A DNA stretch of 64,000 bases from Paraburkholderia sprentiae WSM5005 (GCF_001865575.2 NZ_CP017561.2:2852001-2916000), one strand, 5' to 3'; counted from the first letter of the stretch, positions 1 to 9,577 are shown. The notes: generated by a model not told the origin, from the sequence alone. A program made the numbers and translations.

Positions 1-1037
1 ATCTGCTCGAACTCGGCCGGCTGGCCGAATCGCTGCACCTCGGCAACTTCAACGCGTTTGACAGCCACGACGAATGGCTCTTCCTCAGCCTGCATCCCGC
101 CGCACTGATGGACACCAGTTACGGTGACGCGCTGCTTGCCGGCTTGAAGACGCTTGGCCTGCCGCCGCAACGCGTGGTGCTCGAAGTATCCGAACAGGCC
201 GGCGGCGAGACCACGCGCTTTGCCGAAGTCGTCGATTCGCTGCGCAAGTCCGGTTTCCTGATCGCGCTCGACGGCTTTGGCGCCAAGCATTCGAACATCG
301 ACCGAGTGTGGAATCTGCGGCCGGACATCGTCACGCTGGACCGCTGCATCCTCGCGCAAGCGAGTGAACACTCGCACATCGAGCGCGTTTTGCCGGGCCT
401 CGTCTCTCTGCTGCACGAGTCCGGGCAACTGGTGCTGATGGGCGGTCTGAGCACCGAGCGCGACGCGCTGATCGCGCTCGAATGCAACGTCGACTTCGTC
501 CAGGGCGCCTTTTTCGCGGGCCCGAGCGTTGACCCCGTCAAGCCGCAAGTCGCAGCACGTCTGATGGATTCGCTCTCCGCCTCGCTGCGCGAACGCGTCG
601 CCGCTCGAGAGAAAGCGCAGTCCGCGCGGCTCGCACCGTATGTCACGGCGCTCGAGGCCGCCGCCGCGCAGTTGATCGCCGGGGAACCGATCGCGCAGGC
701 GAGCGCGCCTTTGCTCGCGCTGGGAGAAACGGCGCGCTGCTTTCTCCTGGATGGTTCGGGCCGGCAGATCGGCGACAACGTGCTGCCGCCGGGCCGCACC
801 TCGCAACGCGCAAAGCGCTTCAGCCCCCTGCTGCATTCCGAAGGCGCGAGTTGGGAACGCCGCCCGTACTTCATTCAGGCGATGCGTCAACCGGGGCGTG
901 TTCATCTGACGCCGCCGTATCTGTCGATCAACGAAGCGCACCTGTGCGTCACTGCCTCGATTGCCGCGCATACGTCGCATGGTACGCAGGTGCTATGCGT
1001 CGACATCAACTGGGAAGTCGCGGCTCACCGTAACTGA
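1..1037 (+). CDS. EAL-domain protein (putative c-di-GMP phosphodiesterase), 5' end missing
   Basis: The reading frame is open from base 3 to the stop at 1035-1037, so the gene begins upstream of the window. The visible part carries the C-terminal half of an EAL fold: a LDGFGAKHSN stretch, which corresponds to the DDFG-type active-site loop, then LRPDIVTLDR and a VQGAFFAGPS segment typical of the barrel end. The family hydrolyses the second messenger cyclic di-GMP in the cytoplasm; some members only bind it. The usual DDFG is DGFG here and the EAL signature itself lies outside the window, so activity cannot be judged. About 140 residues follow the EAL barrel and probably form a small sensory domain. 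The 3' end overlaps the convergent sigma-factor gene by 45 bp. Confidence 0.85.
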   Translation, partial: LLELGRLAESLHLGNFNAFDSHDEWLFLSLHPAALMDTSYGDALLAGLKTLGLPPQRVVLEVSEQAGGETTRFAEVVDSLRKSGFLIALDGFGAKHSNIDRVWNLRPDIVTLDRCILAQASEHSHIERVLPGLVSLLHESGQLVLMGGLSTERDALIALECNVDFVQGAFFAGPSVDPVKPQVAARLMDSLSASLRERVAAREKAQSARLAPYVTALEAAAAQLIAGEPIAQASAPLLALGETARCFLLDGSGRQIGDNVLPPGRTSQRAKRFSPLLHSEGASWERRPYFIQAMRQPGRVHLTPPYLSINEAHLCVTASIAAHTSHGTQVLCVDINWEVAAHRN

Positions 1038-2048
1038 TGCCCCCGGATGGTCCTTGATCCGGGCAAGCAGTTCCTTCACCGCGTCGCGGCCAAGCATCCG
1101 GTTGGCCGCGTGCAAATGCGCGGCGCTGGTCAGGATGCGCAGCGAGACGATTCTCGCCGAAAGGTCCGTGGCGCCATCCGTCACCACGTCGATTAACCCG
1201 ACGATGTCGCCGTCGCAGAACAGCGCGATACACACGGCACCCGCCATCGACACCACCTCGGCATGGCTCGCCTGCTGCGCGAGCGATATGATCACGCCCA
1301 TCCACTTCGGACCTGAAACCGGTTCACGGGCGCGCTGCGATTCGGTCCTGGGCGTTGGCCCGTGTGCACCAAGGGCCGGGTCGACCGCGGGGAACGCAGT
1401 GGGCTGAGCGTACAAAGGTACGTCGCTGACAAGTTGCGGCGCCTCGCTGAAAAGCTGTAGCAGGCCCGCCCGGTCTTGCGCTTCGAGCGCCGCGCGCAAA
1501 CGCTCGACGATTCGCCCATGCACCGCTGGATCGGGCCGCTCCAACGGCGCACCCGCACGTCTCAGACGCTCCTTGGCGCGATGAACCATTTGCCGGCAAG
1601 CGGCCGGGTTGCGCTCGAGAATCAAGGCAATTTCTGCATAACCGCACTCGAACGCTTCATGGAGGACGAACGCCGCACGTTCGTCTGGCTTCAAATGTTC
1701 GAGCAGCAGCATCACCCCATAGGACATATCCGCGGCGCGCAGTGCCAACTCCTCCGCAGAGGGCGCGACCTCGTCGAGCCACGGCTCGGGCAGCCAACCG
1801 CTAGCCTGCGACGCACGCTCGCGCTGCGCATGCCGCAGGCGGTCGATCGCCGTGCGCGTCGTGAGCGTGGTGAGCCATGCGACCGGTGTTTGTACCGCCT
1901 GCGTATCGGCCAGATGCCATTTGAGCCAGACGTCCTGAACCGCGTCTTCGGCTTCCGCGCGACTGCCGAGCATCCGATATGCGAGTGCCAGCAGACGGGC
2001 GCGCGCGGCCTCGAAACTGGATGCCTTGTCGATTCCGTGCTCCGTCAT
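993..2048 (-). CDS. ECF sigma factor of the SigJ/ECF41-like type with C-terminal extension
   Basis: The 351-residue product starts with sigma region 2 (ARLLALAYRMLGSRAEAEDAVQDVWLKW is split by the DAVQD core-binding motif, about residues 12-40) and region 4 (YAEIALILERNPAACRQ, helix-turn-helix, about 140-170). Between them is WLPEPW, a hallmark of ECF41-like factors. Some 180 residues follow that resemble the SnoaL-like regulatory domain of that group, although the middle of this tail is divergent. ATG 2048 is chosen over upstream codons because GGGAGG lies 7 bases before it. ECF41 genes usually sit beside a carboxymuconolactone-decarboxylase-like or epimerase gene; none is present here. It would direct RNA polymerase to a small regulon, perhaps including its own promoter. 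Confidence 0.8.
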   Translation of the reverse strand: MTEHGIDKASSFEAARARLLALAYRMLGSRAEAEDAVQDVWLKWHLADTQAVQTPVAWLTTLTTRTAIDRLRHAQRERASQASGWLPEPWLDEVAPSAEELALRAADMSYGVMLLLEHLKPDERAAFVLHEAFECGYAEIALILERNPAACRQMVHRAKERLRRAGAPLERPDPAVHGRIVERLRAALEAQDRAGLLQLFSEAPQLVSDVPLYAQPTAFPAVDPALGAHGPTPRTESQRAREPVSGPKWMGVIISLAQQASHAEVVSMAGAVCIALFCDGDIVGLIDVVTDGATDLSARIVSLRILTSAAHLHAANRMLGRDAVKELLARIKDHPGASVTVSRDFPVDVDA

Positions 2049-2285
2049 GCGTCGACCTCCCGATGGTGCGTAGTGAAAAAGCGGCTGTGTTGTCATGTCC
2101 GGTATTCGTAAGCTTGACGCATGGGCAACTGGCTGTGTGACAGCGCGGCGCAAAAAATTTCTGTCACACCGCCGGCCGCTGCTTCGTCAAATGAGCAAAA
2201 CCGGCACATGTCACAAGGCTTCTGGCTCGCACGGCCGCCTGCACATCCCGGAATGCCCGTACCGTCCATCCTGAACGAGGAATAC

Positions 2286-2933
2286 ATGCCTTCCAGTTAC
2301 CCATCTGTCTCCGGCCTGGGCCTTGTGCCCACGGTGATCGAACAATCCGGCCGGGGCGAGCGCGCCTATGACATCTACTCCCGCCTCCTTCGCGAGCGCA
2401 TCGTGTTTCTTGTCGGGCCTGTGAACGAGCAGTCGGCCAGCCTGATCGTCGCGCAATTGTTGTTTCTCGAATCAGAGAACCCCGACAAGGATATTTCCTT
2501 TTACATCAACTCGCCCGGCGGTTCGGTGTACGACGGCCTTGCGATTTACGACACCATGCAGTTCATCAAGCCGGAGGTGTCGACCTTGTGCACGGGCTTT
2601 GCCGCGAGCATGGGCACCTTCCTGCTCACCGCGGGTCAACGCGGCAAACGGTATGCGCTACCCAATGCGCGCATCATGATTCACCAGCCGTCCGGCGGCG
2701 GTCAGGGCACCGCGGCGGACATCGAAATCCAGGCGAAGGAGGTGCTGTATGTGCGAGCGCGTCTCAATGCGATGATGGCCGAGCGCACCGGACGCAGCAT
2801 CGAAGAGATCGCGCGCGACACCGACCGCGACAACTTCATGTCGGCGCTCGAAGCGAGGGAATATGGATTGATCGATGACGTGCTGGAAGCTCGCGCGACG
2901 TGGAACAACGAAGGTCGCCGCGACACCGTGTAA
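2286..2933 (+). CDS. clpP: ATP-dependent Clp protease proteolytic subunit, stand-alone paralogue
   Basis: The product has 215 residues, normal for ClpP. The catalytic serine lies in GFAASMG, the histidine in MIHQPSGG, and the expected acidic residue in the [11 protein letters not shown] segment. ClpP forms a tetradecameric chamber in the cytoplasm that degrades proteins unfolded by ClpX or ClpA. ATG 2286 is preferred over the in-frame codons at 2121 and 2208 because GAGGA sits just upstream and the N-terminus then matches ClpP. The housekeeping clpP of this group lies between tig and clpX; here neither is present, so this is probably a second copy. The divergent neighbour is the ECF sigma gene, with about 240 bp between them. 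Confidence 0.93.
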   Translation: MPSSYPSVSGLGLVPTVIEQSGRGERAYDIYSRLLRERIVFLVGPVNEQSASLIVAQLLFLESENPDKDISFYINSPGGSVYDGLAIYDTMQFIKPEVSTLCTGFAASMGTFLLTAGQRGKRYALPNARIMIHQPSGGGQGTAADIEIQAKEVLYVRARLNAMMAERTGRSIEEIARDTDRDNFMSALEAREYGLIDDVLEARATWNNEGRRDTV

Positions 2934-3097
2934 CGAGACTGACATGGAGCCGCTTGCCGGACCGCCGGTTGAACCGCTTGCTGCCAATTCCCTCTTGCCG
3001 AGCGGTGCGCGCGCACCACAAAAGCTGCTCACCTTCGCTGGAATCGCTATCATGTCGCGATTCGTCGAGTTCGACGATCGCTTCAATGGAGATAGAT

Positions 3098-4657
3098 ATG
3101 GCGTCATCCAACGAAAACGTCAGCATGGCGCTGTTTTGCGACTTCGAAAATGTCGCGCTTGGCGTGCGCGACGCGAAATACGACAAGTTCGACATCAAGT
3201 TAGTGCTCGAACGGCTGCTGCTGAAGGGCAGCATCGTCGTCAAGAAAGCGTATTGCGACTGGGATCGCTACAAGAGTTTCAAAGGCGCAATGCACGAAGC
3301 CAATTTCGAGTTGATCGAAATTCCGCACGTGCGCCAATCGGGCAAGAATTCCGCCGACATTCGGCTCGTCGTCGATGCGCTCGATCTCTGTTACACGAAA
3401 TCGCACGTCAACACGTTCGTCATCATCAGTGGTGATTCCGACTTCTCGCCGCTCGTGTCAAAGCTGCGCGAAAACGCCAAACAGGTAATCGGCGTGGGTG
3501 TACAACAGTCCACCTCCGATCTGCTGATTGCGAATTGCGACGAATTCTTCTTTTACGACGATCTGGTACGCGAAAGTCAGCGCGCAGTCGTGAGGCGCGA
3601 ATCGTCGCGCCAGCAGCAAGGCGCCCAACAGGCCGCCAAACGTACGTCTGACGAAGAGAAGGCCCCGCCCAAAGAGGATCTGGAAAAGCGCCGCACCAAG
3701 GCCGTTGAAATTGCGGTGCAAACCTTCGACGCGCTCGCTTCCGAACGTGGCGACAGCGGCAAGATCTGGGCGTCCGTGCTGAAAAATGCGATTAAACGGC
3801 GCAAACCGGATTTCAACGAGACGTACTACGGTTTTCGCGCTTTCGGCAATCTGCTGGAAGAAGCGCAAGCGCGCGGGCTGCTCGAATTCGGCCGCGACGA
3901 GAAGTCAGGCGCGTACGTTTATCGAAGCGCAGCTGTGAACGTCGCCGGTGAAACCGAAAGTGAAAGCGAAACCATCGGTGAAACAGTGACGGGGTCGGCG
4001 GAAACCGGGTCGGCCGAAGCAGTATCCGCTGAACCGCCAGCCGAACATTCGTATGAAGCGCAGGCTGCGCAAGCGGCCGCTTCGGAGTCGGGTGGCAAGC
4101 ACAAGTCGCGGCGCAAGGACCGCAACAATCCTAAGGCGCGCCGGGGTCAGCAGGAGGCCGCGCATGCCCAGCGCAGTCACCACGAAGCGGCTGATGAAGC
4201 CCCCGCGGCTACCGCACCGGCTCGCACCGAACACGCGGAACACGCCGAACCGGCACACCGGCAGGACCCTCATGTACATGCGCCGCTCGCGCACGAGTTC
4301 GTCGCTGAACAGGTAGCTCAGGAGCCCGAAGGTCACTCTGTGACAGCGCAAGCGGATACAGCCGCTGAACAAGTCGTGTTCGGCCACGAAACCCACTCAA
4401 CCATCGACAGCGACCATCCCGCGCAGCGTCAAAGCCCCAAAAAGCGCGCATCGCGCAAAACGGCCGCAAGGAAAGTCAAGAAAAGCACGCCGCGCACGAT
4501 CGATGAAGCACCTGAGATTGCCGCGCCGGCCGAAGCCGCTGCGCCGGCAGTCAGCCCGGAAGAAGTGCCCGAGGCCACCAGGCAAGCCGCCCGTAAAACG
4601 GCGTCGTCTCGCGGGCGTCGTCCGCGTAAAGCGGCGTCAACGGACAACACCGAGTGA
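3098..4657 (+). CDS. NYN-domain putative ribonuclease with LOTUS/OST-HTH domain
   Basis: The 519-residue protein begins with a NYN (PIN-like) nuclease domain, about residues 8-155. Candidate metal-binding acids are D15 in FCDFENVA, D87 in NSADIRL and D113/D115 in SGDSDFSPL. Residues about 203-277 (IWASVLKNAIKRRKPDFNE through GAYVYRS) look like a LOTUS/OST-HTH winged helix that binds RNA. The remaining 240 residues are low-complexity, rich in Ala, Glu and His, and end in a basic stretch (KKRASRKTAARKVKK). ATG 3098 follows GGAG at 6 bases. A cytoplasmic RNA-processing or RNA-decay role is inferred from the domains; no substrate is known to me. Confidence 0.8.
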   Translation: MASSNENVSMALFCDFENVALGVRDAKYDKFDIKLVLERLLLKGSIVVKKAYCDWDRYKSFKGAMHEANFELIEIPHVRQSGKNSADIRLVVDALDLCYTKSHVNTFVIISGDSDFSPLVSKLRENAKQVIGVGVQQSTSDLLIANCDEFFFYDDLVRESQRAVVRRESSRQQQGAQQAAKRTSDEEKAPPKEDLEKRRTKAVEIAVQTFDALASERGDSGKIWASVLKNAIKRRKPDFNETYYGFRAFGNLLEEAQARGLLEFGRDEKSGAYVYRSAAVNVAGETESESETIGETVTGSAETGSAEAVSAEPPAEHSYEAQAAQAAASESGGKHKSRRKDRNNPKARRGQQEAAHAQRSHHEAADEAPAATAPARTEHAEHAEPAHRQDPHVHAPLAHEFVAEQVAQEPEGHSVTAQADTAAEQVVFGHETHSTIDSDHPAQRQSPKKRASRKTAARKVKKSTPRTIDEAPEIAAPAEAAAPAVSPEEVPEATRQAARKTASSRGRRPRKAASTDNTE

Positions 4658-4778
4658 GCAGCGGTACAGGTTTGACGAGCGTTGCTAAAAGTTGCGGCGC
4701 AGCCGTACCACGCATTTCACCCGCGATACGAGCCGGCAATGCCGGACAAGCAAGCCGGCTTGGCCCCACAATCACCGC

Positions 4779-5330
4779 TCAGTAAGCCGGATAAGGCGCA
4801 TACATGACCGGCGGAGGCGGCGCGTAATAAGGAGGGGGTGCGACATAGACCGGCTGCGTCGAATAGTAAGGCTGCGGCTGAACGATCGTCTCGCCTTTCG
4901 AAGTCATACACTGGGCGTAGGCGGTGTCGTAGCGGGCCTGCATGCCGGCGGCCGAATACTGGGCGCCATTCGCGCCGTTCGCGCCTCCGATGAGCAGGCC
5001 GCTGCCCGCGCCGATCGCCGCGCCCGCGCCGGCGTTGCCCGCCGCCGCACCGAGCAGTGCGCCGACCGCTGCGCCGCCGAGCGTGCCGAGCGCCGCGCTG
5101 TTCACGCTATTCGTGGTGGCGGCCTGCGCTGCGCCGGACGGATTCGTCGATTGATTCGCGTAGTCGCGGCATGCGTAGTCGTTTTGCTGGAACTGGCTGA
5201 GAGGCTCGCCGCTATGCGGCATGGCGACCACGCTCGGGCCGCTCGGCGGCGCGACTGCACAACCGCCTAACGCAAGTGCAATGACGGCGGCGGGAATCGC
5301 CAGGCTGATCGTTTTATTGCTGGGAATCAT
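4779..5330 (-). CDS. Small glycine-zipper lipoprotein, hypothetical
   Basis: The 183-residue product has a signal peptide with a lipobox: the hydrophobic run AAVIALALGGC puts the lipidated cysteine at residue 24. Residues about 70-115 form a glycine/alanine zipper (TLGGAAVGALLGAAAGNAG) of the YMGG/OmpA-like membrane type. The C-terminus is rich in Pro and Tyr (PYYAPPPPVMYAPYPAY), typical of periplasmic or surface tails. ATG 5330 is preferred over TTG 5360 because it gives a normal signal peptide. Homologues are usually annotated only as glycine zipper family proteins. The function is unknown. Confidence 0.7.
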   Translation of the reverse strand: MIPSNKTISLAIPAAVIALALGGCAVAPPSGPSVVAMPHSGEPLSQFQQNDYACRDYANQSTNPSGAAQAATTNSVNSAALGTLGGAAVGALLGAAAGNAGAGAAIGAGSGLLIGGANGANGAQYSAAGMQARYDTAYAQCMTSKGETIVQPQPYYSTQPVYVAPPPYYAPPPPVMYAPYPAY

Positions 5331-5737
5331 GGTAGTGCACTTCGGGAGATTGGAATTCAAACGTTAGGCTAACCGCACAATTCCGTGGTTACGGCTTCGT
5401 TACAGAAAGTTTGTTGCGCAGCCGGCTTGCCCGTTGCCGGCTGTGTGTCGACGCGGTGACCGGGTACGTTAGGTCAGGTCATGCTTGTAAATCAGTGTAA
5501 TCAAATGACGAGAAGCGCCACTGCCAGCCCGGGAAGTCGACAGGCGATGGCCGGGGCCATCTCCATCGACACATGCCGACGAGTTCTGACTCGGACGGTT
5601 AGCCGCAGCTCACGCTGCCACGCGCCGGTTGCAGAGCGGTTACCAACTGTGACAATCTTCTTTCAGAAGCGCGCCAAGAACGACACCCGCCCGTAGTTTG
5701 CGCGAGCGGCACCGATTCCTCGCCTTGCAATCGCGTC
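5331..5737. other. Intergenic region without recognised gene
   Basis: This gap lies upstream of the lipoprotein gene and downstream of sodB. It has a short palindrome GTTAGGCTAAC at 5363-5373, just upstream of the lipoprotein start. Short open frames here (for example 5481-5696) have no ribosome-binding site and no familiar composition, so I call none of them. Confidence 0.5.
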
Positions 5738-5770
5738 AAAAAACAGAAAGCCCTCGCAATGGAGGGCTTT
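5738..5770 (-). terminator. Rho-independent terminator of sodB
   Basis: A perfect 9-bp stem (AAAGCCCTC at 5747-5755 with GAGGGCTTT at 5762-5770) has a 6-base loop. On the minus strand it is followed by a T-rich stretch read from the A run at 5738-5743. It lies 73 bp after the sodB stop. Confidence 0.85.
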
Positions 5771-5842
5771 CGTCTTTCGCTTCCCGCTTCGATCGCGACC
5801 GCAGGGATCACAACCTCAGTCGGCAAGCGGCAACCGGCAATC

Positions 5843-6421
5843 TCAAGCGAAGTTCTTCGCTGCAAAATCCCAGTTGACGATGTTCCAGTACGCCTCGACG
5901 AACTTCGGGCGCGCATTGCGATAGTCGATGTAGTAAGCGTGCTCCCATACGTCGATCGTCAGCAGTGCCTTGGCGTCGGTGGTGAGCGGCGTGGCAGCGT
6001 TGCTGGTCGACACGAGGTCGAGCGAACCATCAGCTTTCTTCACGAGCCATGCCCAGCCGGAGCCGAACGTGCCGACTGCCGTCTTCGCAAACTCTTCCTT
6101 GAACTTGTCGAACGAACCCCACTTCGCGTTGATCGCGTCAGCCAGCGCGCCGGTCGGTGCGCCGCCACCTTGCGGCGACAGGCTGTTCCAGAAGAACGTG
6201 TGGTTCCACACCTGAGCCGAGTTGTTGAAGATGCCGCCCGAGGACTTCTTGACGATTTCTTCCAGCGACAGGCTCTCGAATTCCGTGCCCTTGATCAGAT
6301 TGTTCAGATTGGTCACATAGGTCTGGTGATGCTTGCCATAGTGAAACTCGAGCGTCTCTTCCGACATGTGCGGAGCGAGCGCATTTTTCGCAAACGGCAG
6401 GGGCGGGAGCGTATGTTCCAT
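5843..6421 (-). CDS. sodB: Superoxide dismutase, iron type
   Basis: The 192-residue protein converts superoxide to hydrogen peroxide and oxygen in the cytoplasm. The Fe/Mn-SOD ligands are visible: the first histidine in the LEFHYGKHH segment, the second in VWNHTFFW, and the Asp and His of DVWEHAYY. The length and the NSLSPQGGG stretch fit the iron form. ATG 6421 follows AAGGAA at about 6 bases and matches the family N-terminus ([10 protein letters not shown]). It is a single-gene unit closed by the terminator at 5738-5770. Confidence 0.95.
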   Translation of the reverse strand: MEHTLPPLPFAKNALAPHMSEETLEFHYGKHHQTYVTNLNNLIKGTEFESLSLEEIVKKSSGGIFNNSAQVWNHTFFWNSLSPQGGGAPTGALADAINAKWGSFDKFKEEFAKTAVGTFGSGWAWLVKKADGSLDLVSTSNAATPLTTDAKALLTIDVWEHAYYIDYRNARPKFVEAYWNIVNWDFAAKNFA

Positions 6422-6634
6422 GGTGCTTTCCTTCTCTGTATCTGTTGTGGGGAGTCTGCGGATGACGCTATCGAGCACTCGATTGTAGGCGAGTTGGAAT
6501 AACCCCGCAAACCAACGGCCTTTGTGTCCGGCATGGCAAACATGCGGTGCGCAAGACCCTCGGGACGTGCCTGCATTGGCCGTGCCCGGTCGTCGGAACT
6601 CAGGGAGCGGGCGCCCGCGGGCACCCGCGAGACC

Positions 6635-8014
6635 TCACAAACCGTCGGTCAGACGCGCCTGCACGTCGGCGAGCGCGACGTCGGCCGAGCCTTCGGCGAG
6701 ATGCATCGTCAAACGACGTCCGGGTTTCAGCGACGAAGGCGTGCGGATCGCCCGACCGCTTTGCGCATCGAGCACGGCCGCATAGCCGCGCTCGAGCGTG
6801 CGCTGAGGGCTCAGCACGGCGAGTCGCGCGCTCAGCATGTCGATGCGCGCGACCTGACGTTCATGCTGGCGCGATAGCGCCGCATTCAGGCGCTGCGTCA
6901 GCGCATTGACACGGGCGCGCTCGGCCGCGAGATCCGGACGCCAGCGTTGCCAGCGCATCTGCAGCAGCGAGAATCGCGCACGCGCGTCGCGCACCGGCCG
7001 CGCGCCCGCCGACGCGAGCCGCACGCGCAACTGCTGCAGATGCGTGCGCTGCCGCGCGAGCCGCTCTCCCGGCGACACGAGCCGGCGTGCGAGCCAGTCG
7101 AGCTGCTGCGCGCGCCGCTCCATCATGCGGCCGAACGCGCGCGCGAGTGTCGCGTGCCGATGATCGAGTTCGCGCAGCAGCATGACGCGCTGCGGACTCA
7201 CGAGCTCCGCGGCACCGGTCGGGGTCGGCGCGCGTACGTCGGCGGCGAAATCGGCAATCGTAAAATCGGTCTCGTGACCGACGCCGCTCACCACGGGGAT
7301 GACGCTTTCCGCAATCGCGCGCGCGAGCACTTCTTCGTTAAACGCCCAGAGGTCTTCGATCGAGCCGCCGCCGCGACATAAGATCAGCACGTCGACCTCG
7401 CGGCGCGCGCCGGCCGCCTCGACCATCGCCGCGAGCTTCGCGCTGACGCCCGCGCCCTGCACCGGTGCCGGATAAACGATCACCGGAATGTGCGGCGCAC
7501 GGCGCGACAGCGTCGTCAGCACGTCGCGCAATGCGGCGGCTTGCAACGACGTGACGATGCCGATCGCGCGCGGATGGGTCGGCAGCGCGCGCTTGCGCTC
7601 CGCGGCGAACAGCCCCTCGGCCTCGAGTTGCGCCTTCAACCGCAAAAACGCTTCGTACAGACGCCCCTGTCCAGTGCGGCGCACCGCTTCGACATTCAGC
7701 TGCAGTTCGCCGCGCGGTTCGTACATCGTGACGAGCGCGCGCACCTCGATGCGATCGCCTTCGCGTGGCATGAATTCGGCGTACTGCGCGCGACCGCGGA
7801 ACATCACGCAGCGCATCTGCGCCTGCGCGTCCTTGATGGAAAAATACCAGTGGCCGCTCGCCGCGCGGGTGAAGTTCGACACCTCACCCGCGACCCAGAC
7901 GAGCGGAAACGAGCGTTCGAGCATCGTGCCGATCGCACGGTTGAGCGCGGAGACGGGAACGACGACCTCACCGCCTGGGGAGGCCGCCGAAGCAAAAGGA
8001 TTTTCGGGATTCAT
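6635..8014 (-). CDS. xseA: Exodeoxyribonuclease VII large subunit
   Basis: The 459-residue product matches XseA in length and order: an N-terminal OB-fold (about residues 18-110, with [10 protein letters not shown]), the catalytic core containing [15 protein letters not shown] and [16 protein letters not shown], then [20 protein letters not shown] and a long arginine-rich coiled-coil C-terminus. With XseB it degrades single-stranded DNA in both directions during repair. ATG 8014 is chosen because the family N-terminus begins there; the frame extends upstream without homology. xseB is not in the window. Confidence 0.95.
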   Translation of the reverse strand: MNPENPFASAASPGGEVVVPVSALNRAIGTMLERSFPLVWVAGEVSNFTRAASGHWYFSIKDAQAQMRCVMFRGRAQYAEFMPREGDRIEVRALVTMYEPRGELQLNVEAVRRTGQGRLYEAFLRLKAQLEAEGLFAAERKRALPTHPRAIGIVTSLQAAALRDVLTTLSRRAPHIPVIVYPAPVQGAGVSAKLAAMVEAAGARREVDVLILCRGGGSIEDLWAFNEEVLARAIAESVIPVVSGVGHETDFTIADFAADVRAPTPTGAAELVSPQRVMLLRELDHRHATLARAFGRMMERRAQQLDWLARRLVSPGERLARQRTHLQQLRVRLASAGARPVRDARARFSLLQMRWQRWRPDLAAERARVNALTQRLNAALSRQHERQVARIDMLSARLAVLSPQRTLERGYAAVLDAQSGRAIRTPSSLKPGRRLTMHLAEGSADVALADVQARLTDGL

Positions 8015-8560
8015 GCGAGGAATAAGTAGCGCTGGCCGGACAGACGATAGACCGAGCGACGAGCCGCGTCCAGCCGGAATCGCAGCATTGTTAAAAGTGT
8101 CCACATGGCGGGAACCGCCTGACGAATTCCGCCAGACGCCCGCCAAGGAAAATAAATCCCAGGCAGGCCGTTGATTTATATGGAATTTACTTTTCAACAG
8201 CGAGCGAGCACTGCGGGCCGAAGCACATGGAATGGCCGTTTCGGGTCATCGCATGGCAGGTTCTCCACAAAGTTATCCACAGACTGTGGGCAACCCCACA
8301 TAAGGTGCGGCCGCCTGTGTGACGCCCCGCGCGACTTGCGGGGCGGGACGCCCGCGCGATAGAGTGGCGGGTTCGACGGCATGCCGATCGCACAGTGCAG
8401 CGAACAGCTTGCCGGCCCAGGACCATCACGCGCGAGCCCTTTCGCCACGTCGCTCGCACCTCATTTTTCGACCGTATTCGCATTCGATTGCCCGGAGAAC
8501 CGCGTTCATGTCGATCCCGCGTAGTGCGTACGGCGCGCAGTCCGTGCGCGCAAACCGCCC
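8015..8560. other. Intergenic region between xseA and lpxK
   Basis: This 546-bp gap separates divergent genes and presumably holds both promoters. It contains a cluster of DnaA-box-like 9-mers (8261-8292) and a perfect 8-bp GC hairpin (8323-8345, CGCCCCGC/GCGGGGCG) without a T-tract. I found no convincing coding frame. In related genomes, as I remember them, exbB and exbD homologues lie at this position; no ExbB- or ExbD-like translation is visible here. Confidence 0.5.
8261..8292 (+). promoter_or_regulatory. Cluster of three DnaA-box-like sites
   Basis: TTATCCACA at 8273-8281 is a perfect match to the strong DnaA-box consensus. TTCTCCACA at 8261-8269 differs by one base. TGTGGGCAA at 8284-8292 is, on the minus strand, a two-mismatch box. 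DnaA binding here would be regulatory or titrating; there is no AT-rich unwinding region or replication gene nearby to suggest an origin. Confidence 0.45.
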
Positions 8561-9577
8561 ATGAGCGAACTCAACCACCGACTCGAAGCGCGCCTCGCGC
8601 GCGAATGGCAGCAACGCGGCCCGTTCGCCTGGGCGCTGACGCCGCTCGCCTGCGTGTTCGGCGCAATCGCGGCCGCGCGCCGCGCCGCCTTTTCTCTCGG
8701 CTGGCTCAAGTCGGTGCGCATCGGCGTGCCGGTGGTGGTCGTCGGCAACGTGACGGTCGGCGGCACCGGCAAGACGCCGACCGTCATCGCGCTCGTCGAA
8801 GCGTTGCGCGCCGCGGGCTTCACGCCTGGCATCGTGTCGCGGGGCTACGGCGCGCGCGTGGGCACGCCGACCCAGGTCACGCCCGGTTCGTCGGCGGGCG
8901 TCGGCGGGGACGAGCCGCTGCTGATCGCGCGCCGCACCGGCGCACCGGTGTGGGTCTGTCCGGATCGCGTCGCGGCCGCCCAGGCGCTGTGCGCCGCGCG
9001 CGGCGACGTCGACGTGATCGTCAGCGACGACGGCCTGCAGCACTATCGGCTGGCGCGCGACGTCGAACTGGTCGTGTTCGATCACCGGCTCGGCGGCAAC
9101 GGCTTCCTGCTGCCGGCCGGACCGCTGCGCGAGCCGCTGTCGCGCCGCCGCGACGCGACACTGATCAACGATCCGTACGCGCGCACGCTGCCCGCGTGGC
9201 CGAACACGTTCGCACTGCAGCTCGCTCCCGCCGACGCGTGGCATCTCGACCATCCCGCGCTGCGCCGCCCGCTCGCGCAGTTCGCCGGTCAACGCGTGCT
9301 GGCCGCCGCCGGCATCGGCGCGCCGGAACGCTTTTTCGCGACACTGCGTGCGGCCGGCCTCGCGCCCACGACGCGCGCGCTGCCCGATCACTACGCGTTC
9401 GAGCGCAATCCTTTCACCGATGTCGACGCCGATGCGATCCTGATCACCGAAAAGGATGCGGTAAAATTGGGGGCCTGGCACGACGCGCGCATCTGGGTAG
9501 TCCCGGTCGAAGCCGCGCTTGATCATCGCCTCACTGCATTAGTTGTGGAGAAAGTCCGTGGACGCTCGCCTGCTTGA
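8561..9577 (+). CDS. lpxK: Tetraacyldisaccharide 4'-kinase
   Basis: This 338-residue inner-membrane enzyme phosphorylates the 4' position of the tetraacyldisaccharide to give lipid IVA in lipid A synthesis. The N-terminus has a hydrophobic anchoring helix (about residues 20-45, [20 protein letters not shown]). The P-loop is [13 protein letters not shown] (about 60-72), and [11 protein letters not shown] is the conserved LpxK motif. It is the first gene of a lipid A/Kdo row and overlaps ycaR by 20 bp. Confidence 0.95.
   Translation: MSELNHRLEARLAREWQQRGPFAWALTPLACVFGAIAAARRAAFSLGWLKSVRIGVPVVVVGNVTVGGTGKTPTVIALVEALRAAGFTPGIVSRGYGARVGTPTQVTPGSSAGVGGDEPLLIARRTGAPVWVCPDRVAAAQALCAARGDVDVIVSDDGLQHYRLARDVELVVFDHRLGGNGFLLPAGPLREPLSRRRDATLINDPYARTLPAWPNTFALQLAPADAWHLDHPALRRPLAQFAGQRVLAAAGIGAPERFFATLRAAGLAPTTRALPDHYAFERNPFTDVDADAILITEKDAVKLGAWHDARIWVVPVEAALDHRLTALVVEKVRGRSPA

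Noticed and set aside
5481..5696. 71-codon frame in the sodB/lipoprotein gap
   Set aside because: No ribosome-binding site, no familiar motif and atypical composition.
8261..8292. DnaA-box cluster as a replication origin
   Set aside because: No AT-rich unwinding element, dnaA, dnaN, parAB or rRNA gene is nearby; only a regulatory or titration role is plausible.
8323..8345. GC hairpin in the xseA-lpxK gap as a terminator
   Set aside because: The 8-bp stem has no T-tract on either strand and lies between divergent genes, where no terminator is expected.
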